Positions 26,687 through 34,407 of a stretch of 64,000 nt of DNA are shown one piece after another (position 1 is the stretch's first letter; each line of letters starts with the position of its first letter). The notes below the pieces were generated by a model. It was not told the DNA's origin. It did no database searches and worked only from the letters and a program-made list of their open reading frames with translations. Both the position numbers and the translations under genes were made by a program. Origin of the DNA: Acidobacteriota bacterium (GTDB taxonomy: Bacteria; Acidobacteriota; Vicinamibacteria; Vicinamibacterales; JAHECP01). The stretch lies in the NCBI GenBank assembly GCA_024641665.1, contig JAHECP010000004.1, forward strand, positions 1 to 64,000, in the 5' to 3' direction.

Positions 26687-26715
26687 AGAATAGCCTTTTA
26701 TTTCTTGCTATTCAA
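26687..26715 (-). promoter_or_regulatory. Promoter and palindromic operator of the first toxin-antitoxin locus
   Basis: On the minus strand TTGAAT (26715-26710), a 17-bp spacer and TATTCT (26692-26687) form a promoter. Its expected start lies seven bases on, at the A of the ATG (26680). A perfect 7-bp inverted repeat GAATAGC / GCTATTC (26688-26694 and 26707-26713) covers both boxes, as expected for Phd autorepression. The stop codon of the upstream acylase gene (26698-26700) lies inside the operator. Confidence 0.55.
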
Positions 26716-28890
26716 GCCCTCGCCCGGGTGATACGTCCGCTCGGTGTGGCCCTGCAGCTGGTCCGGGTAGAAGTACACGTCCCGCAGGTTCCCCGTCGCG
26801 TAGCGCCCGGCCTCGTCGTCGAAGTGCGGCGACGCGGGGTCGCCGCTCTCGCCCCCGGCCGTCACGGCCCGGGCGCGGACCCGGTCGCCGAACTCCACCA
26901 CCGCCACGAAGCTGTTGCCGCTCGTGCCGTACCACTTCTTCGTGTTCGGGTAGGCGCGCGCGCCGAACGAGGCGAGCGAGCCCCACCGCGACGAGGTGAA
27001 GCCCACCGGGATGCTCGGCTTCGCGTCGTCGAACGATGGGTCGATGTTGTCGTTGATGCGCTGGAACCGGGTGATGTCGCCCCACGGCGTCTTCCAGCTC
27101 CCGAAGTCGGCGGCGAGCTTGTCGGACGCCGCGGCGAGCGCCTCGAGCAGCTGTGGTGCCGGCACCTTGGTGGCGATGTAGTCGAAGACGGGCACGTCCG
27201 CCTCGCGCGCGGCGGCGCCGGCGCGGCGGCTGATCTCCTCGCCCCAGAACACGGCGAGCGCGGTGGGCACGGAGTCCACCGCCCACCGGAAGTCCCACTT
27301 GCGCAGGAGCGCGATCTGGTCGGCCAGCTTCGCCTTGAGCGGGTTTGAGGCCGGCGTGCGGTCCCACGCCTTGACGAGCGGTGGGACGGTCCGGGCGAAC
27401 GCCGGCAGGTAGCTGTCGTACGCGGCCGCGATGAGCGAATCGACGGTGAAGTCCTTCCGGTGCTCGAGCACCCGGATGGCGTGGACGCCCCGCGGCGTCT
27501 CGGCGGTGCCCGTCTCCACGTACGCGGGATAGTCCGCGCGCTTCGGGCTGTCGGGGCCCGCCGCCGACCAGGGCCAGTTGTTGCTGTTGTAGAGCCAGCC
27601 GACGGGTGGGTTCAGCAGGTGCGGCGTCTCGTCGATCGACAGCACGCCGTACCAGTCGGTCGCCGGGTTGGAGCCGTCCACCGGTTTCGTCCAGTCGAAC
27701 GCCGTGTCGCGCTTCGGGATGAAGTTGGAGTGGAAGTAGGCGATGTCGCCGGCGGCGTCCGCGAAGATGGTGTTGTTCGACGAATTGGTGTGCAGCTCCA
27801 TCGTGTCGCGGAACGACTTGTAGTCGGTCGCCTTGGTGCGCGTGTAGGACTGCGTCAGCGCCTTCACGGGCTCCTGCATCAGCCGGACGCTCACCCACTT
27901 GCCGTCCTGCTCACGCACGACGGGACCGTGCTGCGTGTAGTAGGCGGTGAACGTCTTCCGGACCATCCCCGTGCCGGTCTTGTACGGTACCGTGATCGTC
28001 CGGGTCGTGACCGGGCGCTCCTCGGCGCCGTAGCGGTAGAGGAAGGCGTCGCCTTTCTTCGTCACCGTCTCCAGGTACTCGTCGATGTTGTCCACGCCGC
28101 TCGAGGTGTGCATCCAGCCGGCGCGCGCGTTGAAGCCCTGGTAGACGAAGAACTGGCCCCACGTGACGGCGCCGTACGCGTTCAGCCCCTCGTCGCTCGT
28201 CATCTGCAGCTCGGATCGGAAGTAGAAGGACGTGTGGGGGTTGATCAGCAGGAGCGCGTGGTGATCGACGGTGTTCGACGGCGCGATGGCGATGCCGTTC
28301 GAGCCCGTGGGCTCGGGCGGCGCGCCGCCCTCGGTGGCCGCCGGCGCCGTCACCGGACCGTGGCCGTAGAACGCCTCGAGCTCCCTGAGGTTCACGCGCT
28401 CGATGTCGCCGCCGATGCTGCCCTCGCTGAAGGTCAGGGCCATCCAGGGCTCGAAGTGCGTGATGACCCGCGGCTTCGCCTCGGAGTGCATGTACAGGTA
28501 GTAGTTCAGCCCGTCGGCCCAGGCGTCCATGAGCGCCTTCAGCCAGGCCGGGCTCGCCTCGTACTTGGCCTGCATGGCGACGGGGTCGATGAAGAGCTTC
28601 ATGCGCAGGTCGCGGTAGATCTGCGACTCGCCCTCGGCTTCCGCGAGCCGCCCCATGGAGTTGAGGTAGTTGGTCTCGACGCGGTTGAAGTCATCTTCGG
28701 CCTGCGCGTAGATCATGCCGAAGACCGCGTCGGCGTCGGTCTTGCCGTGCACGTGCGCGATGCCCCAGTCGTCGCGCACGATGGTGACGTTCTGCGCCTG
28801 CTGCTGCCAGCGTGGGAGATCGGGGTTCTCGGCCGGCTGCGGCGCGCACGCCGCCCAGACCAGCGCGAGAAGCAGGACGAGCTTTTTCAT
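26698..28890 (-). CDS. Penicillin acylase (Ntn-hydrolase) family protein, lipoprotein
   Basis: The 730-aa precursor starts MKKLVLLLALVWAACAPQP; lipobox WAAC. The N-terminal alpha part holds VTIVRDDWGIAHVHGKTDADAVFGMIYAQAED-type family residues. Self-cleavage is expected before the Ser of TGSNGIAIAPSNTVDHHALL (about Ser197), which becomes the N-terminal nucleophile of the beta chain. The family includes penicillin G acylase and acyl-homoserine-lactone acylases (PvdQ, QuiP). Quorum quenching is possible but cannot be told from sequence alone. The start at 28890 is chosen for its signal peptide. Its 3' end overlaps the antitoxin operator. Confidence 0.9.
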   Translation of the reverse strand: MKKLVLLLALVWAACAPQPAENPDLPRWQQQAQNVTIVRDDWGIAHVHGKTDADAVFGMIYAQAEDDFNRVETNYLNSMGRLAEAEGESQIYRDLRMKLFIDPVAMQAKYEASPAWLKALMDAWADGLNYYLYMHSEAKPRVITHFEPWMALTFSEGSIGGDIERVNLRELEAFYGHGPVTAPAATEGGAPPEPTGSNGIAIAPSNTVDHHALLLINPHTSFYFRSELQMTSDEGLNAYGAVTWGQFFVYQGFNARAGWMHTSSGVDNIDEYLETVTKKGDAFLYRYGAEERPVTTRTITVPYKTGTGMVRKTFTAYYTQHGPVVREQDGKWVSVRLMQEPVKALTQSYTRTKATDYKSFRDTMELHTNSSNNTIFADAAGDIAYFHSNFIPKRDTAFDWTKPVDGSNPATDWYGVLSIDETPHLLNPPVGWLYNSNNWPWSAAGPDSPKRADYPAYVETGTAETPRGVHAIRVLEHRKDFTVDSLIAAAYDSYLPAFARTVPPLVKAWDRTPASNPLKAKLADQIALLRKWDFRWAVDSVPTALAVFWGEEISRRAGAAAREADVPVFDYIATKVPAPQLLEALAAASDKLAADFGSWKTPWGDITRFQRINDNIDPSFDDAKPSIPVGFTSSRWGSLASFGARAYPNTKKWYGTSGNSFVAVVEFGDRVRARAVTAGGESGDPASPHFDDEAGRYATGNLRDVYFYPDQLQGHTERTYHPGEGLNSKK

Positions 28891-28996
28891 CGGGAGCCCC
28901 CGTTGGGTCATGAGGAAGTCCGGTCAGTGGCGGCTGATCATCGCACCAGCCACGGCCGACTGCAATGCTCCCGGGCGCGACGCGCGCTCGTGGATA

Positions 28997-29025
28997 TGGA
29001 CATCTGAAATGACTAGCTGTAGAAT
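28997..29025 (+). promoter_or_regulatory. Promoter of the second toxin-antitoxin locus
   Basis: TGGACA (28997-29002), 17 bp, TAGAAT (29020-29025). The expected transcription start, seven bases after the -10 box, is the A of the ATG at 29032. This predicts a leaderless mRNA with the same geometry as the first toxin-antitoxin locus. Confidence 0.55.
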
Positions 29026-29031
29026 GTGACC

Positions 29032-29250
29032 ATGAGACAGATTGGGGCCGCGCAGTTCAAGGAACGGTGCCTGGCGCTGCTCGACGAGGTGGACCAGGAG
29101 GGGATCGTCATCACGAAGCGGGGCAAGCCGGTGGCCAAGCTGATCCCGTTCGGCTCCGATTCGGCGAGCCTGATCGGCTCGCTCGCCGGCAAGGTCCAGA
29201 TCAAGGGCGAGATCCTCTCGACCGGCCTCGACTGGCATGCTGAACGTTGA
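29032..29250 (+). CDS. Antitoxin of the Phd/YefM family
   Basis: The 72-aa protein starts MRQIGAAQFKERCLALLDEV, then GIVITKRGKPVAKLIPF, a short Phd-type antitoxin. The C-terminus (LAGKVQIKGEILSTGLDWHAER) ends in the DWHA-type tail common to antitoxins of PIN toxins. It overlaps the toxin gene by 14 bases. An in-frame GTG at 29026 is less likely, because the promoter -10 box ends at 29025. Confidence 0.9.
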   Translation: MRQIGAAQFKERCLALLDEVDQEGIVITKRGKPVAKLIPFGSDSASLIGSLAGKVQIKGEILSTGLDWHAER

Positions 29251-29599
29251 CACGCACCTGCTGCTCTACGCGGTCACGGGCGCGCTGCGCCCACGCGAAG
29301 CCCGCCTGCTGAGCGCCAATCGCTGGAGTGTGTCGGCCATCGTGCTCTGGGAGATCGCCAAGCTGGCGCAGCTGGGCCGGATCGCGGTGGACCTGGAAGA
29401 TCCGGACGTCGTCCGGGTGCTCGCGCGCGTCCACGTCTGGCCGATCACCCGCGAGATCGCCCATGCCAGCACGCAGCTCGACGTCCGGGGCGATCCCGCC
29501 GACGAGATCATCGCCGCCACCAGCCTCGTGCACAAGGTGCCGCTCCTGACCAGGGATCGCACGCTGCTCAGGTCGAAGCTCGTGCCGCTCGCCCGCTGA
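29237..29599 (+). CDS. PIN-domain toxin (VapC-like)
   Basis: The 120-aa PIN protein carries acidic residues at Asp5 (MLNVDTHLLLYAV), a Glu in VLWEIAKLAQLG and Asp residues in RGDPADEIIAATSL and LLTRDRTLL. The pattern NVDTHxLLYA, WEIAKL, DPADRxIAATA is typical of this PIN subfamily with Phd partners. It overlaps its antitoxin by 14 bases in another frame. It is unlike the first PIN toxin in this window, so the two loci are not a recent duplication. Confidence 0.9.
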   Translation: MLNVDTHLLLYAVTGALRPREARLLSANRWSVSAIVLWEIAKLAQLGRIAVDLEDPDVVRVLARVHVWPITREIAHASTQLDVRGDPADEIIAATSLVHKVPLLTRDRTLLRSKLVPLAR

Positions 29600-29767
29600 T
29601 CCGGCGCGCGCGTCAGCGGCCCCTCGACGCCGGTCACTTCCGCTCGACAGCCGCCTTCAGGGGGCGGCGGTGTGACACGGAGATCGGAGCGGGCAGACCC
29701 GCGCAACGCCCTTCGCGCGACCCCTCGTGCGTGAGCCTGGCGGGTTGCGGACGCCTCACACCCGCAG

Positions 29768-30019
29768 TCAGCCGTCGAGCGTCGGCTCGATGTACCGAGG
29801 CACGTTGGTCAGCTGCGCCCCGGCCGCTCGGAGACGGCGCAGCGCCCGGAGTCCGACGGCATCCGTTGAGATCAGGTCCGTCAAGTCCACGGTGACACGG
29901 GGTCCCCTCGGATCCGCGCACGCCTGCAGAAGAGCCGGAACCTGCGCCTGTGTCAGCTGGCCGATCACCCGGACGATGCGCCGCCCGGGTGCCTGTTCCT
30001 GCTCGATGAGGCAGTCCAC
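29768..30019 (-). CDS. Small STAS-domain protein
   Basis: From a GTG at 30019 this encodes 83 residues: CLIEQEQAPGRRIVRVIGQL, TQAQVPALLQACADP, VTVDLTDLISTDAVGLRALR, RLRAAGAQLTNVPRYI. The DLTDLxSTDAVGLRAL segment matches STAS domains of anti-sigma-factor antagonists, with Ser-Thr at the regulatory position. The frame is open further upstream to 30382, but that part is Arg-rich and antisense to a sigma-54 promoter. No partner kinase is nearby. The start is uncertain. Confidence 0.6.
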   Translation of the reverse strand: MDCLIEQEQAPGRRIVRVIGQLTQAQVPALLQACADPRGPRVTVDLTDLISTDAVGLRALRRLRAAGAQLTNVPRYIEPTLDG

Positions 30020-30137
30020 ACCCAACGCCCAGCAAGCGCCGCACCAATCGGCCGGCGCCAACGGGGAGCCCGAACAGGCCACTTTCACCAACAAGAGCCC
30101 GCGCGCGCGCCTCGCGGGGGCTCGTGCCCGGCCGCCG

Positions 30138-30153
30138 TCACCGTATGTTGTCA
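30138..30153. promoter_or_regulatory. Enhancer-like palindrome, site 1
   Basis: The plus strand reads TCACCGTATGTTGTCA; the reverse complement TGACAACATACGGTGA differs from the consensus TCACAACATGCGGTGA at two positions. Its centre is 116 bp upstream of the -24 element at 30260. It is the most divergent of five such sites. The 298-bp gap before the next gene holds nothing else I can name. Confidence 0.6.
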
Positions 30154-30259
30154 CCGGCCTCTCGGTGAATAGCGAGCAGCCGCGCCCCCTGCTGACGGCG
30201 ACCCGCTGCGGGGCGAGCGTCTCCAGGGAATTGGCGCCCCTGTCCGATTCGCGCGGGAA

Positions 30260-30275
30260 TGGCCCGGTGATTGCT
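30260..30275 (+). promoter_or_regulatory. Sigma-54 (-24/-12) promoter
   Basis: TGGCCCG-GTGA-TTGCT fits the RpoN consensus TGGCACG-N4-TTGCW with exact GG/GC spacing. The start of transcription should lie near 30287, 31 bp before the ATG at 30318. Confidence 0.75.
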
Positions 30276-30317
30276 GCCGTCCTGGGTGGACCAACTTCTA
30301 GAGAAGGAGAGAACAGC

Positions 30318-31004
30318 ATGCGCACGGCATACCTGGCCTTGATCGGCGCCACCCTGCTGGCACTGACGCCGGTGAGTGGCAACGCCCAGGACCGACGGAT
30401 TCATGTGAACCTCGGCGGCGGCCCCACCTTCAACCTCGGCGATCTCGGGGATCACTTCGGGACCGGGTGGGGTCCGGCGATCGGCATTACGTTCGACGGC
30501 CCCAGCCAGCGCGTCGGGTTCCAGTTCGAGTACGCCTACCGGTGGTTCGACATCAGCAGCCACGCCCCGCTCCCCACGCCTCTCGCTTCGGGGCAGTTCT
30601 CGGCCAACCACCAGACGCACCAGTTCGACTTCAACCTGGTTGCGAACCTCACTCCGCCCGGCAGCGCCCTCCGCGGGTACCTCGTCGCCGGACCCGGCGC
30701 CTACTATCGCAAGGTGGAGATCACCGAATACGTCGGCGACGGCATCATCTGCGACCCCTTCTGGTACGTCTGCGGCACGCTCCCTGTCAGCCAGGTCATT
30801 GGATCGCGCGGCGGCTGGGACTTCGGGTTCAACGTCGGCGCGGGCGTCGGGCTTGGTCTCGGTGCACACGCCGAGTTCTTCGTCGAGTCCCGGGTGCACT
30901 ACGTGTGGGGCCCGAAGATCCAGTCCACGCTTCCCACGACCGGGGCCACGGGCGGCAGCGCGAACGGCCTCTACTGGCCGCTCACGTTTGGAGTCCGCTT
31001 CTGA
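30318..31004 (+). CDS. Outer-membrane beta-barrel protein
   Basis: The 228-aa protein has a signal peptide ending SGNAQ and alternating amphipathic strands (IHVNLGGGPTFNLGDLGDHF, YGxxx-type Tyr/Phe-rich strands). Its C-terminal strand YWPLTFGVRF ends in Phe, as barrels recognised by BAM do. Two cysteines in IICDPFWYVCGT may form an extracellular disulfide. The start has AGAAGGAGA upstream and follows a sigma-54 promoter, so it is the first gene of the unit barrel - DUF4136 - secreted protein. No specific function is recognisable. Confidence 0.8.
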   Translation: MRTAYLALIGATLLALTPVSGNAQDRRIHVNLGGGPTFNLGDLGDHFGTGWGPAIGITFDGPSQRVGFQFEYAYRWFDISSHAPLPTPLASGQFSANHQTHQFDFNLVANLTPPGSALRGYLVAGPGAYYRKVEITEYVGDGIICDPFWYVCGTLPVSQVIGSRGGWDFGFNVGAGVGLGLGAHAEFFVESRVHYVWGPKIQSTLPTTGATGGSANGLYWPLTFGVRF

Positions 31005-31018
31005 AAGGCAGTAACACC

Positions 31019-31552
31019 ATGAGGTCATTGGTTGCAGCGGCGGCAATCCTCGTGTTGTGTCCTGCGCTCGCGCTGGCGCAACGGACCAGCTTCGACTTCG
31101 ACAAGTCGGCGGATTTCTCGACTTTCAGGACCTACACGCTCCAGGACGGCACGCCGGTCGGGGATCCGCTGATCGACAAGCGCATCGTGACGGCCATCGA
31201 GGCGGAGCTCGCGTCGAAGGGCCTGACCCGGGACGACGCCGGACCGGATGTCGTCGTGGTCTACCACGTGGCCTTCGACACGAAGCAGGACATCACCGCC
31301 TACAGCACCGGCTACGGCCGTTACGGCTATCGGTGGGGAGGGGGCTGGGGTACGACGGACGTGCGTGTCAGAGAGATCCTCGTGGGCACGCTGGTCATCG
31401 ACATCGCCGACGCGAACAGGCAGGAGATCGTGTGGCGCGGCATCGGCGTCAAAGAGGTCGACACCCGGGCGAAGGCCGAGAAGCGCGACAAGAACATCAG
31501 TGAAGCCGTCAGGAAGATCCTGCGCAACTTTCCACCCAAGAGGAAGTCATGA
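31019..31552 (+). CDS. DUF4136 domain protein, exported
   Basis: The 177-aa protein has a signal peptide ending LALAQ, then the DUF4136 pattern FDFDKSADFSTFRTYTLQDG, LIDKRIVTAIEAELASKGLT, DAGPDVVVVYHVAF and GTLVIDIADANRQEIVWRGIG. DUF4136 proteins are small, secreted or lipid-anchored envelope proteins of unknown function, common in Acidobacteriota and Bacteroidota. The gene follows the beta-barrel gene by 14 bases and overlaps the next gene by four, so all three should share one mRNA. Confidence 0.88.
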   Translation: MRSLVAAAAILVLCPALALAQRTSFDFDKSADFSTFRTYTLQDGTPVGDPLIDKRIVTAIEAELASKGLTRDDAGPDVVVVYHVAFDTKQDITAYSTGYGRYGYRWGGGWGTTDVRVREILVGTLVIDIADANRQEIVWRGIGVKEVDTRAKAEKRDKNISEAVRKILRNFPPKRKS

Positions 31553-32181
31553 GAAGTGACAGCCAGCACACCAGGCATCACGTCGAACGGCCCGCCGGGC
31601 ACGTCGTCGGTCGGTTGACGGTGGCCGTCCTGCTCGGGTTGGCGCTGGCCGCCGAGGTTCCGCCGCCCATCGCCGCGCAGACCAACGGCGTGCCGGAGCG
31701 GTACACCGCCAAAGCCGTCAACATGGGCAGCGGCCCGACGGCTGCCGGCCTGGTGCTCATCACGATCAACCGATGGTCGACCGCGAAGGAGCGCGAGAGC
31801 CTTCTCACGGTGTTCGCGGAACAGGGGCCGAAGAAGCTGCTGAGCGCGCTGCGCAAGAGCCCGAAGGTCGGGTCTCTCCGCCTGCCGAACACGCTGGCGT
31901 GGGATCTGCGCTACGCCTTCGAGTCGCCGCTGGACGAGGGCGGGCGTCGTGTCGTGCTCGCAACCGATCGCCCGATTGGCTTCCAGGAAGCCCGCAACCA
32001 GCCGAGGCGAATCGACTACCCCTTCACCCTGATCGAAATCCGGTTCACGAAGGACGGTGTCGGGGTCGGAAAGATGTCGGTCTATACGAAGATCGCGCTC
32101 AGCAAGGACAAACAGACCATGGAGCTCGAGAACTACGGGACCGAGCCCGTCCGGCTGACCGAAGTCACCATCGACAGGTGA
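31549..32181 (+). CDS. Exported protein of unknown function
   Basis: The 210-aa protein is translationally coupled (ATGA) to the DUF4136 gene. It has a long basic N-terminus followed by a hydrophobic signal segment (LTVAVLLGLALAAEVPPPIAAQ). The mature part has a clear beta-rich pattern (AAGLVLITINRWSTAKERES, VVLATDRPIGFQEARNQPRR, FTLIEIRFTKDGVGVGKMSV). I do not recognise the family. The context is a sigma-54-driven envelope operon with a beta-barrel and DUF4136 protein, which suggests a periplasmic or surface role. Confidence 0.75.
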   Translation: MRSDSQHTRHHVERPAGHVVGRLTVAVLLGLALAAEVPPPIAAQTNGVPERYTAKAVNMGSGPTAAGLVLITINRWSTAKERESLLTVFAEQGPKKLLSALRKSPKVGSLRLPNTLAWDLRYAFESPLDEGGRRVVLATDRPIGFQEARNQPRRIDYPFTLIEIRFTKDGVGVGKMSVYTKIALSKDKQTMELENYGTEPVRLTEVTIDR

Positions 32182-32243
32182 CATCACTCCGCCCGCGCGC
32201 GGCGTGCCGACGAGAAACCCCTCGTCGAGTCGCTGCGCGGCGC

Positions 32244-33881
32244 TCAGCCACAGAAGACCGGCGACTGACCCGCTGGTGCGCCCGTGCCGCGGACGGCCCG
32301 CGGCCGGGTGATTCCGAGCTTCTTCATCCGGAAGCGAAGCGTATTGGGATGGAGGCCGAGCTGCTCGGCCGCGTTGCCGGCCCCGTTGATGCGCCAGTTG
32401 CACTTGGCGAGCGTGCCCTCGATGTGCCGCCGCTGCACGAGGTCGAGGGTCGAACCGTCAGCGGGCAGGCTCGCACGGCTGTGGTCGCGCAGGTCGTCGT
32501 CGAGGACGAGCGTGTCGCCGGGCGAGTGGATCATCGCCCGCTCGACGACGTTCTGGAGCTCGCGCACGTTGCCAGGCCACGCCAGCGCCTGCAGCCTCTC
32601 CATGACCGCGGCCGGCACGTGAGTGATCGTCCGACGCAGCGCCTTTTGCCGCCGGTGTATGACGTACCACACCAGCCGCGGAATATCCGTGGGCCGCTCC
32701 CGGAGCGGCGGAAGGCGAATGGGAAACACGTTCAACCGGTAGAACAGGTCGGCGCGGAAGCGGCCGTCGGCCACCATGGCCCCGATGTCGCGGTGGGTGG
32801 CGGCGATGAAGCGCACGTCCGCTTTGCGCTTCTGGGACGAGCCGAGGCGCTCGAACTCGCCCTCCTGGAGCACGCGCAACAGCTTGGACTGCAGCTCCAG
32901 CGGCAGATCGCCGATCTCGTCGAGAAGGAGGGTGCCGCGGTTCGCCAGCTCGAACCGCCCCTGGCGCTGGGCGATGGCGCCAGTGAACGCGCCCCGCTCG
33001 TGGCCGAACAGCTCGCTCTCGATGAGCGCAGGCGGCAGGGCCGCGCAGTTGACGCCGACGAACGCGCGATCGCGCCGGTGGCTGCGCTGGTGCAGCGCGC
33101 GGGCGAACAGCTCCTTGCCGGTCCCCGTCTCGCCCAGCAGCAGAACCGTGGCGTCGGTCGACGCGACCTCGACGACCTGGGCGAGGCTCGCGCGGAGGGA
33201 CGGGCCCTCGCCCACAATCTCGTGGAAGCCGTGCAGGTCGTCGATCTCCTCACGCAAGTACTTGTTCTCGGCATCGAGCGGGCCCGTGCGCCCGCCCGCC
33301 GCGCGTGGTGACCGCTCCCGGAGCCCGCGGAACAGCGCCGAGGCGAGGATCTCGACGATGAGGCGCAGCCGCTGGACGAGCGGAGGCGTCCACCGGCACT
33401 CCCGGAGCGTCGCCACGTCCAGCGCGCACACCTTCCGCCCTTCGATCTCGACGGGCAGCACCAGCCGCGACCTCATGCGCTCGTGGTTGGCCACAAAGGC
33501 TCGTTCGCCTCTGGCCTCGGGCGGCAGGTCGTCGGGCAGCCGGTTCAGCACGATCGATTCACACCGCCGGAGCCGCTCCCCGTACCACGGGTGCGTCAGG
33601 AGATCGTCAGGGCCCTCGGAGCGGACGCCAGCCCCGGCGTACGAGCCGGCCACCTCGATCGAGTCATCCTCCGTATACCGAACCACGCTGCAGCGAGCAT
33701 CGTCGAGCACGTCGACGACCGCATGCACGGCGCGTTCGATGGCGCCAGGGATCCGATCGGCGTGCAGGATGACGGTCGAGGACAGCTCCGCCGCGAGGCG
33801 GTCGAGCGCCGCCAGGGTGTCGCGACCCTGCGGCTCGAGCGCACGGCCGAACGCACGTTCCGCGGCAATCACACGGTCCAT
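32244..33881 (-). CDS. Sigma-54-dependent regulator (GAF - AAA+ - Fis-type HTH)
   Basis: The 545-aa bacterial enhancer-binding protein has a GAF-like sensor (about 25-185). The AAA+ domain (about 215-440) carries Walker A GETGTGKE, the sigma-54 contact loop GAFTGA (about residue 296), Walker B LLLDEIGDL and the WPGNVREL sensor II motif. A C-terminal Fis-type helix-turn-helix holds AAEQLGLHPNTLRFRMKKLG. There is no receiver domain, so it should sense a ligand or protein directly. The start at 33881 has AGAGGAG upstream. It lies 14 bases after the small ABM-like gene, probably one operon. It is a candidate for binding the repeated palindrome in this region. Confidence 0.93.
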   Translation of the reverse strand: MDRVIAAERAFGRALEPQGRDTLAALDRLAAELSSTVILHADRIPGAIERAVHAVVDVLDDARCSVVRYTEDDSIEVAGSYAGAGVRSEGPDDLLTHPWYGERLRRCESIVLNRLPDDLPPEARGERAFVANHERMRSRLVLPVEIEGRKVCALDVATLRECRWTPPLVQRLRLIVEILASALFRGLRERSPRAAGGRTGPLDAENKYLREEIDDLHGFHEIVGEGPSLRASLAQVVEVASTDATVLLLGETGTGKELFARALHQRSHRRDRAFVGVNCAALPPALIESELFGHERGAFTGAIAQRQGRFELANRGTLLLDEIGDLPLELQSKLLRVLQEGEFERLGSSQKRKADVRFIAATHRDIGAMVADGRFRADLFYRLNVFPIRLPPLRERPTDIPRLVWYVIHRRQKALRRTITHVPAAVMERLQALAWPGNVRELQNVVERAMIHSPGDTLVLDDDLRDHSRASLPADGSTLDLVQRRHIEGTLAKCNWRINGAGNAAEQLGLHPNTLRFRMKKLGITRPRAVRGTGAPAGQSPVFCG

Positions 33882-33895
33882 GGCTAGCTCCTCTG

Positions 33896-34258
33896 TTACG
33901 CGCGCGAGATGGGTGCCGTTGATGCCACCTGAGGGTCTCGTCGCAGACGCATCGCTGCGACGTAATCCAGGCCGCGGGTCTCCGTGACGAACCGGAACTC
34001 GAAGACGGGCGGCGCCGCCGAGGTCTCGAGCACGGCGAGCAGACGCCCGAACCGGTCGCTGTCCAGCTGCTGCCGCAGGTCCGCGTCCGCCCACTCCTCC
34101 GTGTAGCAGATGCGGTGCGCGTCGTCGTCCTCACGGCAGAGCTGTGCACACGCGCACCTACGATCGGCCTGCGCCGCGCGCAGCACGGTGCGACACGCCT
34201 GGATGACTTCGTCGGCGTGTCCCGGCGGCGCAACCAGCCGGACGAGCAACTGCACCAT
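33896..34258 (-). CDS. Antibiotic biosynthesis monooxygenase (ABM)-like domain protein
   Basis: The 120-aa protein starts MVQLLVRLVAPPGHADEVIQ, then CRTVLRAAQADRRCACAQLC, ICYTEEWADADLRQQLDSDR, FGRLLAVLETSAAPPVFEFR. The layout is the small ferredoxin-like ABM/quinol monooxygenase fold. Four cysteines are clustered at about residues 22-45. Its position directly before the 545-aa regulator suggests a sensing or accessory role with it, but this is inference. No strong ribosome site is visible. Confidence 0.7.
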   Translation of the reverse strand: MVQLLVRLVAPPGHADEVIQACRTVLRAAQADRRCACAQLCREDDDAHRICYTEEWADADLRQQLDSDRFGRLLAVLETSAAPPVFEFRFVTETRGLDYVAAMRLRRDPQVASTAPISRA

Positions 34259-34271
34259 GGACGTCGAGATA

Positions 34272-34287
34272 GGCACGCCGTGTGCCA
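34272..34287 (-). promoter_or_regulatory. Possible sigma-54 promoter before the ABM-like gene
   Basis: The minus strand reads TGGCACA-CGGC-GTGCC: a perfect -24 element and a weaker -12. The predicted start would lie only a few bases before the ATG at 34258, and no copy of the enhancer palindrome is found upstream. It may be chance. Confidence 0.3.
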
Positions 34288-34407
34288 CACGGCCAGGTGA
34301 CCGGACGGCCAGTCTCGAAGTGACCTTGTCGAAGATGGTTACCGCGCGTACAGCAGAGGCGGGACGATCTCTGGGGTCGCCTTGGGCCGCACGATATATT
34401 GGGGAAA

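Noticed and set aside
29650-29667. Hairpin CCGCC/GGCGG as terminator of the second toxin-antitoxin locus
   Set aside because: Short stem without T-run in GC-rich DNA; not distinguishable from chance.
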